DNA from: Macrothele yani
Taxonomy: Eukaryota; Arthropoda; Arachnida; Araneae; Macrothelidae
DNA: 64,000 nt
Reading direction: 5' to 3'
Assembly: GCA_039090855.1 (NCBI GenBank)
Contig: CM077002.1
Span: 85,812,194-85,876,193, forward strand
Part shown: positions 45,416-56,699 of the stretch, piece by piece
How positions within the stretch are numbered: the stretch's first letter is position 1
Layout of the letters: every line of letters starts with the position of its first letter
Translations under genes and position numbers: made by a program
The notes under the pieces: model-generated
Databases searched by the model: none
Told to the model about the DNA's origin: nothing
Seen by the model: the letters and a program-made list of their open reading frames with translations, nothing else

Positions 45416-45668
45416 GGCAGCAACTCGACGTCGTTCAAACCGATGTACACAGTTTAATAGCTTGCTTTCACCAAATTGCTGAGCGTACACCGCCCGTGTG
45501 CTTTATACCCTTCCGACACACACCCCCACGTCATGCTGCATTTATGCGCATGCCCTACCGTACCGGACCCTAGTCTATCTTCTGAGTGGTCTTTCGGTCT
45601 GTTCTGCCTGCTCGTTCCGCTGTTATGCTATTTCTCCTCTTCGTCCTTAATTTTTGCACACCAGTGTA

Positions 45669-46380
45669 TGATCTTATCTGTTTCTCTGAGTTTAGCAACA
45701 ACGATAAACCGTTCCAAGGCGTCGTCTTGGCGTCACCTATAGTTCGATGTATTTATCATGCCCAGAGAAAAAATGATCTGGAATGTTCCGAAACTGAGCT
45801 CCGTTTCTTTGTTAACCAAATACCTGCGTTTCCTTCTCATACATGTAAAATTGTGTAGATTAATGTTCATCACATAATATAGTAGCTTCTTTATATATGT
45901 AAGATTATGAAAAATAATGTCTATCACGTAACACATAAATATAATTTATTTTCGCTCTTACAACGTGCTTTCTTTTTCCTTCTTTGTTTCTTTCATTCCT
46001 TTTTCCATTTTTTTATTTTGTAAAATATTTCTCAATCTGAGATTTAAATATGCTAAATTTTGCATCACGTGGCAACAAAACTTCAGCTGTAGTTGCTATT
46101 ACACTCGTCTTTAGATGTGGAGAAGCTATATTTGCTTAATACACTACTCATATTTTTTTCTTCACAATTAATCACTTGATAGGTATTACTTATCCAATTG
46201 TTATTTTCTTACTTAGATTTTAAACCACGAAATGGATCTTCAAGATTTTGAGTACCACAAAAACTCGAAAAACCAGTCGCACTCTAATGTGAAGTGTCGG
46301 TGGAGAGGCTAGTGAGTGTTTTGACTTGCACGGTGGCAAGAATTTCCGGAGAAGACAACTCATCCTTGGCAGAGAAAAAC
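45669..46380. other. Unassigned sequence
   Basis: No gene or repeat recognised except a short direct duplication near 45,845-45,935 (AATGTTCATCACATAATATA-like). Confidence 0.4.
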
Positions 46381-47840
46381 AAGAAAGACGACACCGAATT
46401 TTTGGGTGTTATGGGCACTTCTTTTGAATCCGTTTTGACGCGAATTATATTTATCAAAGCTATTCAAAGTCAATGAAACGGGTATGAAAAACAGTAGTAA
46501 GTAAGTTTATCTGACCGAAAAAAAGAGTTTTTTAATTTGTTTTTAACCCCTAAAAACCCGATTGAAAAACGTTGTGAACGGAATCGTGAACTTACACTCT
46601 CTGGTTGCAGACTTGTGCGTTCGGAAAACATATTATATGAGGAACATTTTGCAGGGGAAACACTTTCCAACAAAGAAAGAATTTTTCGAATCGGACTCTT
46701 AGAAGCAGAGATATCGGCAAACACAATATAGGCATGTACGCAACCTGTCAGGAAAAGCATATGTTATTTTAGGAAGAAAGTTTTCTCATTTTTTTTTTTA
46801 TGTGAGCGATATCTGTCCAGGAAAGAATTTTTTCAGTCGAGTTTTCAGGATCTCAGATTTTGCTGCAAATTCATCAGAAGCAGAAACTAAAAGTTATGCC
46901 CCCTGGTGGCCAAAATATTCTTTACCAAATATTAGAAATTATATGAACAGCATTTCCTATCAAGAGCTGTATGTGATACAGGAAGAATTTTTCAAATCGG
47001 AGTTTTAGAAGCAGAAATATCGTGGAAAACGCAATGTACCTTAACGCCCCCCAGCGGAAAGTCTATGACTTACTTGAAATTTTTGAAATTACATGAAAAA
47101 CATGTCGCACCGGAAACTGTATCCAATAAAGAGGGAATTTTTTAAATCGTAGCATTAGAAGCAGAGATATTGACAAAAATAAGATATACATCTACGCCCT
47201 TGGCAGAGAAATTATACAATATTTTAAGAAGAAAACATTTCGAGAAGGTTCATCGACGTGAGTGGCATCGGTCCACGAAGGAATTTTTTCAATCAAGATT
47301 TTAGAACTTATATTTTGTGGCAAATACATCAGAAGCAATAATTAACACTTACGCTCCCTGGTGGCCAAAGTATTCTTCACCAAAAATTAGAAATTATATG
47401 AAAAATATTTCCTAGCAGAAGCTGTATCCGCTGAAGAAAGAAATTTTCAAATCAGAGTTTTAGAAGTAGAGATATCGGGAAAAACGCAATTTATTTTTAC
47501 GCCCCTAGCGGAAAATCTGTGCCTAACTTGGAAACGTAACTGTACCCAAAATACTCTTCGACATAAATGGAATTGGAATGTAAAAGAATTTTCTCAATCG
47601 AATGCATTTTGAATTCGATATCATCTGCATTTACGCCCTCTAGCGGCGAAATTGTACATCGTAAAAAAAAGCGAAAAGCGAAATGAAGGATCATCATTTA
47701 AAGGCCTGTATTTCAAACTTCCCAATGCAAAAAGAATTTTTCAAATCGGACTAATAGTTGCAGGTTGTCCGTCCGTCCACAAGCGGACGGACGGACAACC
47801 CGATAACATAAGCACGATCGTTTTTACAAAAGACGTGCTA
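46381..47840 (+). repeat. Array element, copy 3
   Basis: Same start (AAGAAAGACGACACCGAATT) and end (ACAAAAGACGTGCTAAGAAC) as the other two copies. GC-rich blocks include ATGCCCCCTGGTGGCCAAAA near 46,896, ACGCCCCCCAGCGGAAAGTC near 47,043, ACGCTCCCTGGTGGCCAAAG near 47,351 and ACGCCCTCTAGCGGCGAAAT near 47,631. Non-coding. Confidence 0.85.
47763..47800. repeat. 16-bp perfect palindrome at the GGAC-repeat end of copy 3
   Basis: GGTTGTCCGTCCGTCC, 6-nt loop, then the exact reverse complement. The other two copies have only the GGACGGAC arm here. Confidence 0.9.
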
Positions 47841-48659
47841 AGAACTACAGTTTGCAGGTTTGGGACTGCTTTATGTGAGCTTGTAAGATTTCAGTGACTT
47901 GTTTATGCTAAATGATGTCTTGCAATAAGTTTCAAAAATTAAATAACTTTAAACTCATGTAGTATGTAATCTTTAACAATTTGATCATAAATCACGAATA
48001 TTTCTCCTAAACGGAATTTTGTAAAATATAGGAAATCAATTGGTTTGTTGAACGCAAATTTGGAGCAACATTTATGATACATGTGAACTCAGTTTTGGGC
48101 GCCTTACTGATACGTAATAAAAATTTTCAATGAAATAAACGTGTTATTCGAACAAAAAAAAAAAAAAAAAAAAAAAGTCGTTAGAGAAGATGGAAGACAG
48201 AAGGAACCTGAAAAATCTTCAAGACTGGTGCTACTGAATTAAAAAAATAGAATAAAAAAATTGTGAACCTGATACTAGAAACGGAACAAATAGAACAAAT
48301 TTATTTTGTTTACGCTGCTTAACGGAAGAGTTATACATTATGAAAGGTGAAAAATTGAATAATGTTTCACGTATTGTCATCTGTCCGATGGAAATACATT
48401 TTTTCATTCAGTCGTTCTTTAAAAGTTGAAATATCGTGGTAAATAGAAATGCACATTAAACTCGCAAGCAAGGAAACTTTGGAAAAATGGCATGGATCAT
48501 CCGTCACGTATGCCAGTTCAAAAGAAAATTAAAAAAAAAAAAAAAAAAAGAAACATTTGGGCTACTGATTAAAAAAAAAAAAAAAAAAGAAAAGAACCTG
48601 TACCCTGACAAATAGATAGGCGGAAGGAAAAACTCATACTTTTTGTACGTCATCTGTCC
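47841..48659. other. Unassigned, with poly-A tracts
   Basis: A 23-nt A run lies at 48,154-48,176, and two A-rich runs near 48,531-48,588. They may be tails of decayed retroelements; no coding sequence recognised. Confidence 0.4.
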
Positions 48660-48810
48660 ACGTGCGAAAATGGGTGGATGAAATTCGAAAGCATGCCGGA
48701 GTAACATGGAAGAAAATGTCTCAGGACAGAGAGTTATTCAAGGGTCTTGGGAAAACCTTCACCCAGCAATGGACTGAAAATGGTTAATGTTGATTACATA
48801 TGTAATGCAT
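48660..48810 (+). repeat. RTE LINE 3'-end fragment
   Basis: GGTGGATGAAATTCGAAAGC, GGAGTAACATGGAAGAAAAT and CACCCAGCAATGGACTGAAA match in order the 3' end of the RTE piece at 55.75-55.88 kb. Confidence 0.7.
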
Positions 48811-49700
48811 GCTTTTATACAATAATCTTGTTTTGTTTTTTTTTTTTTTGTTTTTTTTTCTTTACTTTTCAGAATGTTACTTAGAACTGTACTTTGAATT
48901 AAACGAATTTACTAAGTCTAAAGTCGGGCATTATACCGATAAAGAGTTCATGAAGGAAACGTGAGGTGCAGAAACATTTGGATAACATTACATTTCAGTA
49001 TGAGTTCTAAATCTATTGAATGACAGCCATATTGAAAACCGCTAATAAAAATGGTTTCATGTTTCTAGTAGATACGAAGAATCGTGTTATGAAATTAATA
49101 ACATCAATTGTAGTAAGTGATATATGAATGTGTAGTGGATGCTGTAATACGTAGTAAATTAGGAACTCATAGGTTCCGTTAGTAGTGAATAATGAATGCT
49201 CAGATGTGGTTTTAAGGACTCAGAGTAATTTAATGAACAAAGAAATTAAAACGAAAAGCTCATGCACGCATGAAAAGTAAATAAATAAATAATTTGCGCA
49301 TACACAAACACAACTCATAACTACTAGAAAGAAGAATTGCGGAACAGTGGCTTGGTAATGAAGTTTTTGAGTTCTTTGTGCTGGTTTTGAACTCGAAAGA
49401 CGTTTTGCCTCCTGTACCAGAAACGCGCATAGTAATACAATTTCCTTTCGTTGCTTCGCTTTTTAATTTACAACAATTATTGGAAAATGCCCGAAGAAGT
49501 TCTTCCAGATGGTAAGCCAAAATGTTGGTAAGAGATGGTAAGCCAAAGAGATTGCGCCAACTTTTAAAACTGTGGTGCAAATGAAACATTTGCGCATTCT
49601 CTGAAAGAATTGGCCTTACAACAGAGACAAACATTCACGTTGATTGCTTACTGAGAAGTGAGAGTTCCCAGTTTTATGACAGTTCCTACCCCTCAGAGAT
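48811..49700. other. Unassigned sequence
   Basis: No gene or repeat recognised apart from T-rich runs and a short tandem near 49,520-49,550 (AAGAGATGGTAAGCCAAA). Confidence 0.4.
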
Positions 49701-49708
49701 GTCTCTAT

Positions 49709-49950
49709 CGCGTAGTCTCACTTCCCCTAAGACGTTTACCCCCTAATTCCCGTTTGCCCTAAACACGTACACCCCAATCGCGTTTCCCCGAACTCACTTT
49801 TACCCGAATTCCCATTTACCCTAATTTCGTTTGCCCTAATCTCATTTGCACTAAATCTCGTTTCCCCTAATTCAAGTTTGCCCTAAGCACGTTTGTCCGT
49901 ATCAAAGTTTCCCCAATTCGCGTTTTCCTAATTTTTGTTAACCGAAATAA
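49709..49950 (+). repeat. FB2 left terminal array of ~16-bp repeats
   Basis: Units such as CCCTAATTTCGTTTGCCC and CCCTAAACACGT repeat about 14 times with substitutions. Confidence 0.85.
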
Positions 49951-50541
49951 AAGGGTTGGTCTTGATATCTCAAGCGAATTATTCTTTCCCTTCGTGTTGA
50001 TGATGTCAACCACCATGCCAGCAAAAGTGTAAAAAAGTACACGTGGTTATTACAATTATTCGGATAGTCCTTAACGCAGCCATTGTATCCGTCTCCCCCC
50101 CGTTCCCTCCCTAACTGATAAAGTACTACATCGCGCTAAACTTTTATTTAAGCAAGAAATAGTATTGCAATGCATTCGCTAGAATTGTGAACGCAGAAGG
50201 CCCACTTTTTAAGAGTTCTTACCTTACCATACCCACCCCTCTCCATACGAGACTAAACTTGAGCCGTGGAAATGCCTTTTGCTAATTCAGTTCCACCTTA
50301 ATAGTAGACGTCAGTCTGTCCCGCTTGAATATTTTCCCATTTACCACCATCACTGATTGGGTGTAGGAGAACTGGCCACAAGAATATTAAGGGGCCGTAT
50401 AAAAACTGCGTTTTTGACCGTTTCGTGGCCACATCCCCAGAGGTTGGTTATCTGAATCACATAAAGTTTCCGTAATGTAGTATTTCCTTAAGTGCGATAT
50501 TTAATGCAATTCTTTATAAAAAATGTTTATAATCAACAACT

Positions 50542-50665
50542 ATTACAGCTCAACAAATTCTCTCCGGGCCGGGTATGTGCTGACGCAAGAAACCTGTCAG
50601 GTCTCAGCCCCCCGAGAGGTTTCGTGCTTTTGCTTGTGCCCTCACATAATTTGTTGAGCTGTAAT
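50542..50665. repeat. Hairpin with 18-bp perfect arms
   Basis: ATTACAGCTCAACAAATT at 50542-50559 and its exact complement at 50648-50665 enclose 88 bp. A second pair, AACGCCGAAAAT at 50671-50682 and its complement at 50717-50728, follows directly. Confidence 0.85.
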
Positions 50666-50877
50666 TTGTAAACGCCGAAAATCCCCCGATCGGAACTGAA
50701 ATTCTTAATATTTTATATTTTCGGCGTTATCCCCTCCCCCCGACAGTATTCCTACGTTAGCATATGTCCGCAGAATGTTTCTCGCACGGAAAGTTGTACT
50801 CTGGCTTATCGAGAACCGGCAGTCCAAACAATCAATTTATTTTGATAACGACTAGAAACGGGACAAAGAATGTTATA

Positions 50878-52039
50878 CACTGAGTGGCCACTTTAATATG
50901 ACCACCTGACAGTTTTAAGCAAATGAGCTATGGCTTCACGCTGTTGCCGCCAGAGGGTGAGGCTGGTGTAAAAAGGGAGAGCTTAGTGCTTGCGACAGTA
51001 GTAGAAGTGATTTTTCGGTGACGAGATGGGTAAAAAATGCGATTTGACGGACTTTCAACGTCTGATGATTGTAGGAGCTCGGAGCCATGGAGCGAGTATC
51101 ACCGAAACCGCCGCATTCGTGAAATGTTCCAGAGCAACTGTTGTTAAAGTGTTTAAAGACTGGACTGCCAGCCAAAAAACTGGGTCTCTACGTGCAACGT
51201 GTGGTCGTCATCGACTAGTGACTGCTCGGGCGGAACGGAGTGTGTCCAGACTGACAACAGACAACAGAAGGGCAACAGTGCAGCAAATTACAGACCATTT
51301 TAATCAAGGATCGCCTCAAATGATCTCTGCGCGCACTGTTCGCCGTACACTGCATCGGGTGGGATATGGCAGCCGAAGGCCTGTTCGAACACCTTTGCTG
51401 TCTGCAGTTAACAAGGGAAAACGTCTTATGTGGTCCGATGAATAGTTGCACCATGCGGATGGCCGAGTAGGAACTTGGCGGAAACAGCACGAAAGCATGG
51501 GCCCCCAAATTCATTGCAACAACCCTTCAAGCTGGTGGAGGCAACGTTATGGTTTGGGAAATGTTTCCCTGGCACGCTTCGGGCCCTTTAATTAGTGTTG
51601 ATCAACGTCTGACTGTCACATCATATCTAAACATCGTTGTGGACCAAGTGCAACCTGTCATGTGGATGGTTTACCCCAATGGCGATGGCTACTTTCAACA
51701 AGATAATGCGTCCTGCCATAGGGTTCGTATTGTAAAGAATTGGTTTCAGGAACATGCCGGTGAGTTTACTTTGCTTTGGCGGCCCCCACAATCTCCAGAT
51801 CTCAACCCCATTGAGAAATTGTGGGATGAAGTTGAACGAGCCATTAGAGAGCTGGATCCACAACCCTGCAATCTCACACTCCTGGAAAGTGCTATTCATC
51901 AAGCATAGTCTCAGATTCCACAAACCACCTATCAACATCTCGTGGAGTCCATGCCACGAAGAATCGAAGCAGTATTAAAGGCAAAAGGTGGCCCAACGAA
52001 GTACTGAGGGAGCAGTCATAATAAAGTGGCCACTCTGTG
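50878..52039 (+). mobile_element. Tc1-family element F
   Basis: Inverted repeats (CACTGAGTGGCCACTTTAAT left; matching complement right) are flanked by TA at 50876-50877 and 52040-52041. It is 1,162 bp long. Confidence 0.93.
51026..52007 (+). pseudogene. Tc1 transposase F, deletion and stops
   Basis: The N-terminal frame (51026-51445) has FQRLMIVGARSHGASITETA, the HTH pair and SARTVRRTLHRVGYGSRRPV. It then jumps from NKGKRL to MWSDE, so about 20 residues before the first Asp are deleted, and a stop follows. The second frame (51549-51908) has FQQDNASCHRVRIVKNW (second Asp) and SPDLNPIEKLWDEVERAI (Glu). After a TAG it continues to AVLKAKGGPTKY. Inactive. Confidence 0.9.
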
Positions 52040-52300
52040 TATATGCGCATTATGAATTATTTTCAAAAAATAAAATAAAAATTACGTACTTAAATTTATG
52101 TAAAAATAAATTGTGATTTTCTTTCACGTGAAAAACAAACTGCCGACTATTTAATCTTTCGGCCAATTTCCTCCATCGATTGCTATGAAATTCAACTACA
52201 GCTCTTATGGATGGATCGGATTGTACGTGTTATCATAACCCTGTTTTTCAGTGACATCTTCACCGCGAGCGAAGCTGTTGGCACAGCTAGTATACATATA

Positions 52301-53525
52301 CACTGAAGAGCAATTGAATTAGAGATACCTGTCTAGTAACGAGTAGCACCACCTTTCGCCCTGATGACAGAGACGGTTCGTCTCAGCATGGACTCGACAG
52401 GACACCGGAAGCTTTGAGAAGCCATCCGTATCCACGACCCCTGAACAAGCTCCCACAGTTCACGAAGATTTGATGGAGGGGGTCAGAGCCTCGAACATCT
52501 CTCACGATGGCATCCCAAATGTGCTCGATGGGATTGAGGTCAGGTGACCTAGCTGGCAAAGGAAGCGAGGTCACGTCGGTGGAGTGTTCATCCAACCATT
52601 CGGATACAATTCGGGGCGATGGCACGGTGCATTGTCTTGTTGCAGGATGAGGTCTCCAGTGGGATTTTGAAGACGCACAAACGAGAGCAAATGGTCGTCC
52701 AGGATATCCCGGTAACGTTGGACGTTGGCCTGTGAAGTACGATGTCACACGTACCAGCGGTCCCATTTCAGTCCAAGTAAACAGTCCCCAGACGAGAATG
52801 TCATCCCCACCAGCTTAAAGAGTACCCTGCTGGCAAGAAGGGTCCATCGCTTCGTGGGGTTTGCGCCCTACTCGTATCCTGCCATCCGCATGTGCCAACG
52901 TGAATCTCGACTCATCAGTCCAGGCAACATTTTTCCACATGTCTAGGGTCCAGTGGCGATGTTCCAGCGCCCATGCTAATCTTTGAACCCTATGATGTGC
53001 GGTCATCAGCGGTACCCTCGTGGGACGATGGCTTCTGTACCCCATAGCGAGGAGATGGTTCTGGATGGTGTGGCTGCTTACACGTTTTTGTGCACCAGCG
53101 TTAAATTGCCGAGTGATTTCTTGCACTGTGGCCCGTCTATCCGCTGTTACAATGCGAACTAGCCGACGATGACCCCGCTCATCCACACGCTGTTGTTCAC
53201 GGCAGTTGGTCCCTGCATTGATGGTTTTACCGGATTCGATGAACTGACGGTGCACCCGTGACACAGTGGCTCGTGAAAATCCCAGTGCTTGCACGACTTC
53301 CGAAATGGAGTGACCCATTCGTCGGCCCCCGACAATTTGCCCACGATCAAATGCGCTTAAATACTTTGTCTTACCCATACTGCGTCCGACTCTTACTGAT
53401 TCCCGTCGCATCACTCCTTATATTGTTGGATCGCTGCATACGTCATGTCGTTTCCGTTTACAGGGCAGCCCACAGCGCCACATTTGCATAACGCCAGCTG
53501 TCTGTAATTCAATTACTCTTTAGTG
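52301..53525 (-). mobile_element. Tc1-family element G
   Basis: Inverted repeats CACTGAAGAGCAATTGAATT and the right complement are flanked by TA at 52299-52300 and 53526-53527. It is 1,225 bp long. Confidence 0.93.
52383..53414 (-). pseudogene. Tc1 transposase G, frameshifted
   Basis: The N-terminal frame (52815-53414) contains a likely start MGKTKYLSAFDRGQIVGGRR, HTH, SSHTIQNHLLAMGYRSHRPT and VAWTDESRFTLAHADG (first Asp). The C-terminal frame (52383-52766) has LPARSPDLNPIEHIWDAIVR with the Glu, then shifts. The second Asp region lies between and is out of frame. Confidence 0.88.
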
Positions 53526-53564
53526 TATATAACAATTGCCCCCTCCAAGAAAGAAACTGTAATA

Positions 53565-54974
53565 CACTCAAGGACAATGAATTTTGCGCACAAAGAAGGA
53601 AGCATCGGATTGAACTAAAATTTTATGGACGTAATGATACAAATGAATGATACACATGATGGCAAAAACAGAGCTGCAATACATTTACAGAGGGATCTGT
53701 GGCACGCAGCTCGGTCATCTTCAATAGCGCGTCGCACCACCTCTTGCGGCGATACATGCTGCAATACGGTCCGGCATGGAGGCGAACAGACGCCTGATGT
53801 CCTGCGACAGACTGGTCCACGCGTATTGGACGGTGTGCTGCAAATCACGGATAATGCGGCACGGCGGCAGCCGGCGTTTCAACTGGTCCAACATATGCTC
53901 GATAGGGGACATATCTGTTGAGCGGAAGGTCATGGAAGTGTCTGGACATGACGTAGAAAGTCCTGGGCAACCCAAGCCGTATGCGGGCGGGCATTATCCT
54001 GCTTGTATAACGCACGTGGAATCCCGGCCAGGAGTGGGAGCACATGGGGCTGTAGGATCTCAACCACATACCTTTGGCCCGTCAATGATCCACGTACCAC
54101 TACTAGAGCTAATCGGCTATCGTAGGCAATGGCTTCCCAGACCGTAATACCTGCAGTGGGAGAGATGTGGCGCTCAATAGCGAGGTTGGGATTGTACCGT
54201 TGACACGGGGACCTCCACACCCGGACACGATGATCATCTGTCCCCAAAACAAAGCGACACTCATCGCTAAACACCACACGTCGTCAGTCTGTGGCGTTCC
54301 ACGTAGCTCCGGCCTGGCACCACTGCACACAGAGCCGGCGATGTTCCGGTGTTAATGAAAGCACACGTAAAGGGCGCTGGGTTGGCAGATTCGCTTCTGT
54401 GATGCGTCGGGAAATGGTTAGTGAGCACACAGGAGCCTCTACATCTGCCTGCATAGTGGACCGGGTCCCCGTGGGATCCGTTCGTGCCCGCGCACGATCC
54501 GTCGATCCTCTCTACCGGTGGTCCTCCTGGTCCGTCCGCCGGAGACTCTCCGCCGTGTGGCAGTGCCGTCACGTGTCCAATGCTCCCAACACAGAAAAAC
54601 AGTATGGTCAGAATGATCCACGTGGCGGGCTATACGGCTCGCCGACCACCCTACGGTTTTCAGCCCGATGATCCGGCCTCTCTCAAAGTCCGTACGTTGC
54701 GTAAATCAACGTCTCTGGCGTCTATCCGGCATTCTTGTCACTCTGTACTTTTGCTTGCGTCGACCGGTGCTTTTCGCTTTCATGGGACATCGACTACACG
54801 CCGGTTTATAAGGCTGCCGGTTCGTGCTTGCAGCGCCCCCACAGGGTGTGCGGTCTTGCGCACTCGCACAAAACGTTAATCACTTGCATACCAGCACGCA
54901 CTCTAGCTATTTGCAAAAATTCGCGGTTGTAGCATGTTTTTTTCTAGGTACGCAAATTTCATTGCCCGTGAGTG
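53565..54974 (-). mobile_element. Tc1-family element H
   Basis: Inverted repeats CACTCAAGGACAATGAATTT and the right complement are flanked by TA at 53563-53564 and 54975-54976. It is 1,410 bp long and starts only 39 bp after element G. Confidence 0.92.
53721..54700 (-). pseudogene. Tc1 transposase H, frameshifted
   Basis: The best frame (53930-54277) reads MVFSDECRFVLGTDDHRVRV (first Asp), GITVWEAIAYDSR and LYKQDNARPHTAWVAQDFL (second Asp). The C-terminal frame (53721-53975) reads STDMSPIEHMLDQLKRRLPP with the Glu and ends ACIAARGGATRY. The HTH half upstream is scattered over frames. GC content is visibly higher than in the flanking sequence. Confidence 0.85.
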
Positions 54975-55224
54975 TATGTCTATAATCGTACATGACAATA
55001 CTTTTTTTGTCGGTAAAGGGGGCTTGTGTAAATTGACAGAGAGGAAGCTGACCTTGGATTATTCGCAGCGTCAACTGAACTAGTGTTTTACAGATTTTTT
55101 TCTTGTAGTTTTATATTAGACTTGTGTTTTATGGAAATTTTAATTTACGGGAAAGAGAAAATGATGTTGCTAAAGGTATTTATTTCATGTAAAAATGAAT
55201 AAAAACTGAAAAATATTCTCGTAC

Positions 55225-55890
55225 AAGAGGCAGCAAATGCCCTTGGCGCACCCTTGTTTGGATGGAGAGCTTTTGGAGGAAACAATACATTTTCAAGAGC
55301 AATATGCCATTATGTCTCAAAAAGAAAAGTGTTTAATCAACACATCCTTCCAGTGATTACGTACGGAGCAGAGACGTAGACCTTAACTAAAAAACACATG
55401 CAAAGATTGCACATAACTGAAAAAAGCATGGAGAGATGCATGCTTGCTGTAACTAAGAGAGGTGAGAAGAGGATTCATGGATAAGGAAAATGACAAGAGT
55501 GGAAGACATCATGATCAGAATGAAATCTCTAAAAAGGCAATCGGATGGGCAAGTTACCAGTAGAACGGATCACCGATGGACCACCTAAATTGTTACCAGT
55601 AGAACGGATCACCGATGGACCACCTAAATTGTTACCAGTAGAACGGATCACCGATGGACCACCTAAATTGTTACCAGTAGAACGGATCACCGATGGACCA
55701 CCTAAATTGTAGACTGGATTCCAAGGGACAGAAAAAGACCCAGAAGACCACATGGGAGATAGGTGGATGAAATTCCAAAGCATGTGGGAGTGACATGGAA
55801 GAGACTGGGTCAAGACAGACCGTTGTGCAACAAACTTGGTGAGATCTTCATCCAGCAGTGGATTGATAATGGTTGATGATGATGATGATT
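55225..55890 (+). repeat. RTE LINE 3' fragment with internal tandem repeat
   Basis: AFGGNNTFSRAICHYVSKRK, NQHILPVITYGAET and the MERCMLAVTKRGEKRIHG block are the RTE C-terminal region, broken by stops. A GATGATGATGATGATT tail ends it. Orientation is opposite to the two larger RTE copies. Confidence 0.85.
55553..55709 (+). repeat. 39-bp tandem repeat, four copies
   Basis: The unit GTTACCAGTAGAACGGATCA...CCTAAATT is repeated at 55553, 55592, 55631 and 55670, essentially without differences. The RTE at 9.5 kb has only one copy of the corresponding codons. Confidence 0.95.
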
Positions 55891-55984
55891 AAATATATAT
55901 ATATATTCCTGAATTTGACGATAAAAAAATTATATATGTTACACAACGATTTCTTTTTCCCTGAATTTTGACGGTAAAAGAAAC

Positions 55985-56455
55985 GTTTTATTTCGCTTAA
56001 CGTCAGGACAAACATGAATTAGGGAAAACATAAATTTAGGAAAACGCGAATCAAGGCATAGGAGAATTAGAGCAAACTTGATACAGGAAACGTTTTTAAG
56101 GGAGCTTTGATACGGACAAACGTGTTTAGGGCAAACTCGAATTAGAGGAAAACGATTTTCTCTAATTCAACTTTGCCCTAAACATATGGTAAACGATTTT
56201 TTCCTGTCAGTAAGAAAAAAACGATATTAGAGGAAATGGGAACTCGGGTAAAAGCGATTTCGAGGAAATGCAATTGGGACAAACGTGAAATAGGGCAAAC
56301 CAGATTTAGGGGAAGCGAGATTAGGGCAAACGAAATTAGGGGAAATGGGAATTCGGGTAAACGCGATTGGGGTAAACGGGAAAACATATACGATTGGGGT
56401 AAACGGAAGGCAAACGAGAATTAGGGAAACGGATTAGGCGAAACGGGTGTTCACC
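55985..56455 (-). repeat. FB2 right terminal array of ~16-bp repeats
   Basis: Units such as GGGCAAACGAAATTAGGG and GGGTAAACGCGATTGGGG, inverted relative to the left array. A short stretch near 56,160 has the left orientation. Confidence 0.85.
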
Positions 56456-56563
56456 GTCTCTATTACTCTTAGCATCATTAAGTCATTCCCCTTTTATTCT
56501 ACACCCACGATCGTGACGTATAACCCAGCATTGGAAAGGCCATGCATCTTGTTGCTGAGCATT

Positions 56564-56686
56564 AGTTCTTCCGAAGGTCAAGCTGCATTTGGTAAACGAT
56601 TTTCTCTTGTCATTAAAATTTGTTCTTCCGAAGGTCAAGCTGCATTTGGTAAACGATGTTCTCCTGTCAGTAAAATTTGTTCTTCC
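56564..56686 (+). repeat. ~58-bp tandem repeat
   Basis: GTTCTTCCGAAGGTCAAGCT starts at 56564 and 56622; a third partial copy starts at 56679. The unit contains GGTAAACGATTTTCTC, also seen in the FB2 right array. Confidence 0.85.
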
Positions 56687-56699
56687 TAACAAGAGAAGT

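Larger units (their letters stand above)
39722..45666 (-). mobile_element. Tc1-family element E, split by foldback element FB1
   Basis: Inverted repeats CACTGGCGTGCAAAAATGAA and the right complement are flanked by TA at 39720-39721 and 45667-45668. Without the insertion the element is about 1.55 kb, a normal Tc1 size. The insertion at 40312-44699 separates the two halves of the transposase. Confidence 0.93.
49709..56455. mobile_element. Foldback-like element FB2 with nested insertions
   Basis: Flanked by GTCTCTAT at 49701-49708 and 56456-56463. The two ends align without gaps to CCTAA at positions 18-22 from each end. The left terminal array (to ~49,950) and right terminal array (from ~55,985) consist of ~16-bp degenerate units such as CCTAATTCCCGTTTGC and its complement. 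Inside are a hairpin, three Tc1 copies (F, G, H) and a LINE tail. No transposase for FB2 itself was seen. Confidence 0.75.

Noticed and set aside
49709..49950. Telomere-like CCCTAA repeats
   Set aside because: CCCTAA recurs only as part of a degenerate 16-bp unit and is mirrored at 56 kb with a target duplication, so it is a transposon end.
54291..54879. Plus-strand frames of 126 and 131 residues as genes
   Set aside because: They are shadows of the GC-rich Tc1-H transposase on the opposite strand.
55529..55813. Minus-strand protein with four NLGGPSVIRSTG repeats
   Set aside because: It is the antisense translation of the 39-bp tandem repeat in an RTE fragment.
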